Of a stretch of 21,278 nt of DNA, positions 20,807 through 21,278 are shown piece by piece. The position numbers and the translations under genes are program-made. Every line of letters starts with the position of its first letter. Positions within the stretch are counted from its first letter, which is position 1. The stretch comes from Anaerolinea thermophila (GTDB lineage: Bacteria; Chloroflexota; Anaerolineae; Anaerolineales; Villigracilaceae): contig DZBA01000015.1 of the NCBI GenBank assembly GCA_022729775.1, positions 1-21,278 of the forward strand, in the 5' to 3' direction. The notes under the pieces were generated by a model. The model was not told the origin of the DNA and made no database searches. It saw only the letters and a program-made list of their open reading frames with translations.

Positions 20807-20902
20807 ATGACACAAAACAAACTCGTTTGTAAGGTTTGCAAGCGAATTGCTGAGATTCCATCATCCGCAACCGGAGATTGTCAGGAAGGAAGTTTTAGGT
20901 GA
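20807..20902 (+). CDS. 31-aa cysteine-knuckle microprotein
   Basis: It starts MTQNKLVCKVCKRIAEIPSS, with AAGGA at 20797-20801 and a five-base spacer, a good ribosome site. C8-x2-C11 and C25 resemble half of a zinc ribbon. It is the first gene after the origin-like region, and its stop lies three bases before the next ATG. The product is short and no family is recognised. A frameshift that cuts a longer zinc ribbon short is an alternative. Confidence 0.5.
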   Translation: MTQNKLVCKVCKRIAEIPSSATGDCQEGSFR

Positions 20903-20905
20903 GGC

Positions 20906-21217
20906 ATGGAAAAGACAGAACAGTTATGCGGGATTTGCGGAGCGTCTTTGCAATTTCGCAGGTGGTCGCGGAGGTATCCAAGTTTGTGCAGATGGCGCGA
21001 GGCTTTGGCGGATTGTCCGCGTGGGTGTGGGCGCTGGCAGTTGCGTTACTTCGATGGCAAGCCGACGTGTGAGCCGTATCAGGTGCGGGCGGTGGCTGAG
21101 AAGACTCGGCGCGGTTCGTGGCGGTTGTCCGCTGCGAGAGTGGATGAGATTTGCGCGCAGTGGGGGAGCGTGCAGAGTTTTTTAGATCGGGCTGCTGTGT
21201 ATGTCACGGCGGTATAA
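20906..21217 (+). CDS. Cys-rich basic protein, possible zinc finger
   Basis: This is a 103-aa protein, MEKTEQLCGICGASLQFRRW and onward. Cysteines at 8, 11, 28, 37, 41 and 55 (C-x2-C early, then C-x3-C in DCPRGCG) suggest one or two zinc sites. Residues 18-70 are rich in Arg and Trp, and a C-terminal helix follows (SAARVDEICAQWGSVQSFLD). It lies three bases after the preceding microprotein gene and so is probably co-translated. The charge and the position beside the origin suggest nucleic-acid binding, but no family is recognised and another frame is open over much of the same stretch. Confidence 0.6.
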   Translation: MEKTEQLCGICGASLQFRRWSRRYPSLCRWREALADCPRGCGRWQLRYFDGKPTCEPYQVRAVAEKTRRGSWRLSAARVDEICAQWGSVQSFLDRAAVYVTAV

Positions 21218-21256
21218 AACATAGTTGGCACGCCCGCCGCGTTCGTAGGAGTCTTT

Positions 21257-21278
21257 ATGCAAGCTCAATGTAAATTCT
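21257..21278 (+). CDS. Start of a gene cut by the window edge
   Basis: ATG at 21257 follows GTAGGAG (21245-21251) with a suitable spacer. Only seven residues are visible (MQAQCKF), with an early Cys like the two genes before it. It may be another small zinc-binding protein. Nothing more can be said. Confidence 0.5.

Noticed and set aside
20847..21185. Rightward 112-aa frame overlapping the Cys-rich gene at 20906
   Set aside because: No ribosome site or recognisable motif; the frame at 20906 has a coupled start and spaced cysteines.

Overview
This window reads as part of the genome of a temperate, long-tailed (siphovirus-type) phage. It runs from a small gene just before the portal, through the head and tail modules, to the integrase and an early/replication region. 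The host is probably a bacterium of moderate GC content. The weak host hints favour Chloroflexota (Anaerolineae-like): a small lipoprotein with a Thr/Pro/Glu-rich linker before a bacterial SH3 domain, and GCG/CGC-rich codon use. This is inference, because no host gene is visible. No terminase, lysin, holin, repressor or replication protein is recognisable here, so those must lie outside the window or be unrecognised.

Positions 1-17461 are one rightward late unit with tight, often 4-base, overlaps. The order is: extended -10 promoter and leader hairpin; 60-aa membrane protein; HK97-type portal; a GGGPSL-motif (DUF115/MptE-like) protein; a prohead protease fused to a delta-domain-like scaffold; a P22-type coat protein; a small head protein; head-tail connector; head closure; gp10-like protein; tail terminator; major tail protein with an Ig-like domain; tail assembly chaperone pair joined by a -1 frameshift; tape measure; distal tail protein; baseplate hub; two receptor-binding or fibre proteins; a tail-fibre chaperone; two tiny genes; and a very strong terminator. 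Two perfect or near-perfect hairpins lie behind the coat/small-head genes and behind the major tail protein gene, where they could lower expression of what follows.

Positions 17462-18610 hold the integration module. A symmetric sequence with 10-bp arms and a 7-bp spacer lies just beyond the 3' end of a leftward tyrosine integrase gene and is a good candidate attP core. Tail genes, candidate attP and integrase are contiguous, as in the lambda virion. If the core call is right, the window shows the non-integrated form.

Positions 18611-21278 are rightward. They carry two small membrane proteins, a zinc-finger ORF with no normal start codon, an SH3 lipoprotein, a 72-aa unknown, and then the most striking element. 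About 300 bp hold nine exact DnaA boxes (TTATCCACA), four of them in an 11-bp tandem array, plus several near-matches. After these come, in order, a C-run, TTA-CTA-CTA trinucleotides matching the DnaA-trio pattern, and an AT-rich stretch. This is the layout of a bacterial chromosomal oriC, but it sits among phage genes with no dnaA or dnaN in view. Tiny cysteine-rich proteins follow it. The simplest reading is a phage, perhaps able to live as a plasmid, that uses the host DnaA initiator directly or titrates it.
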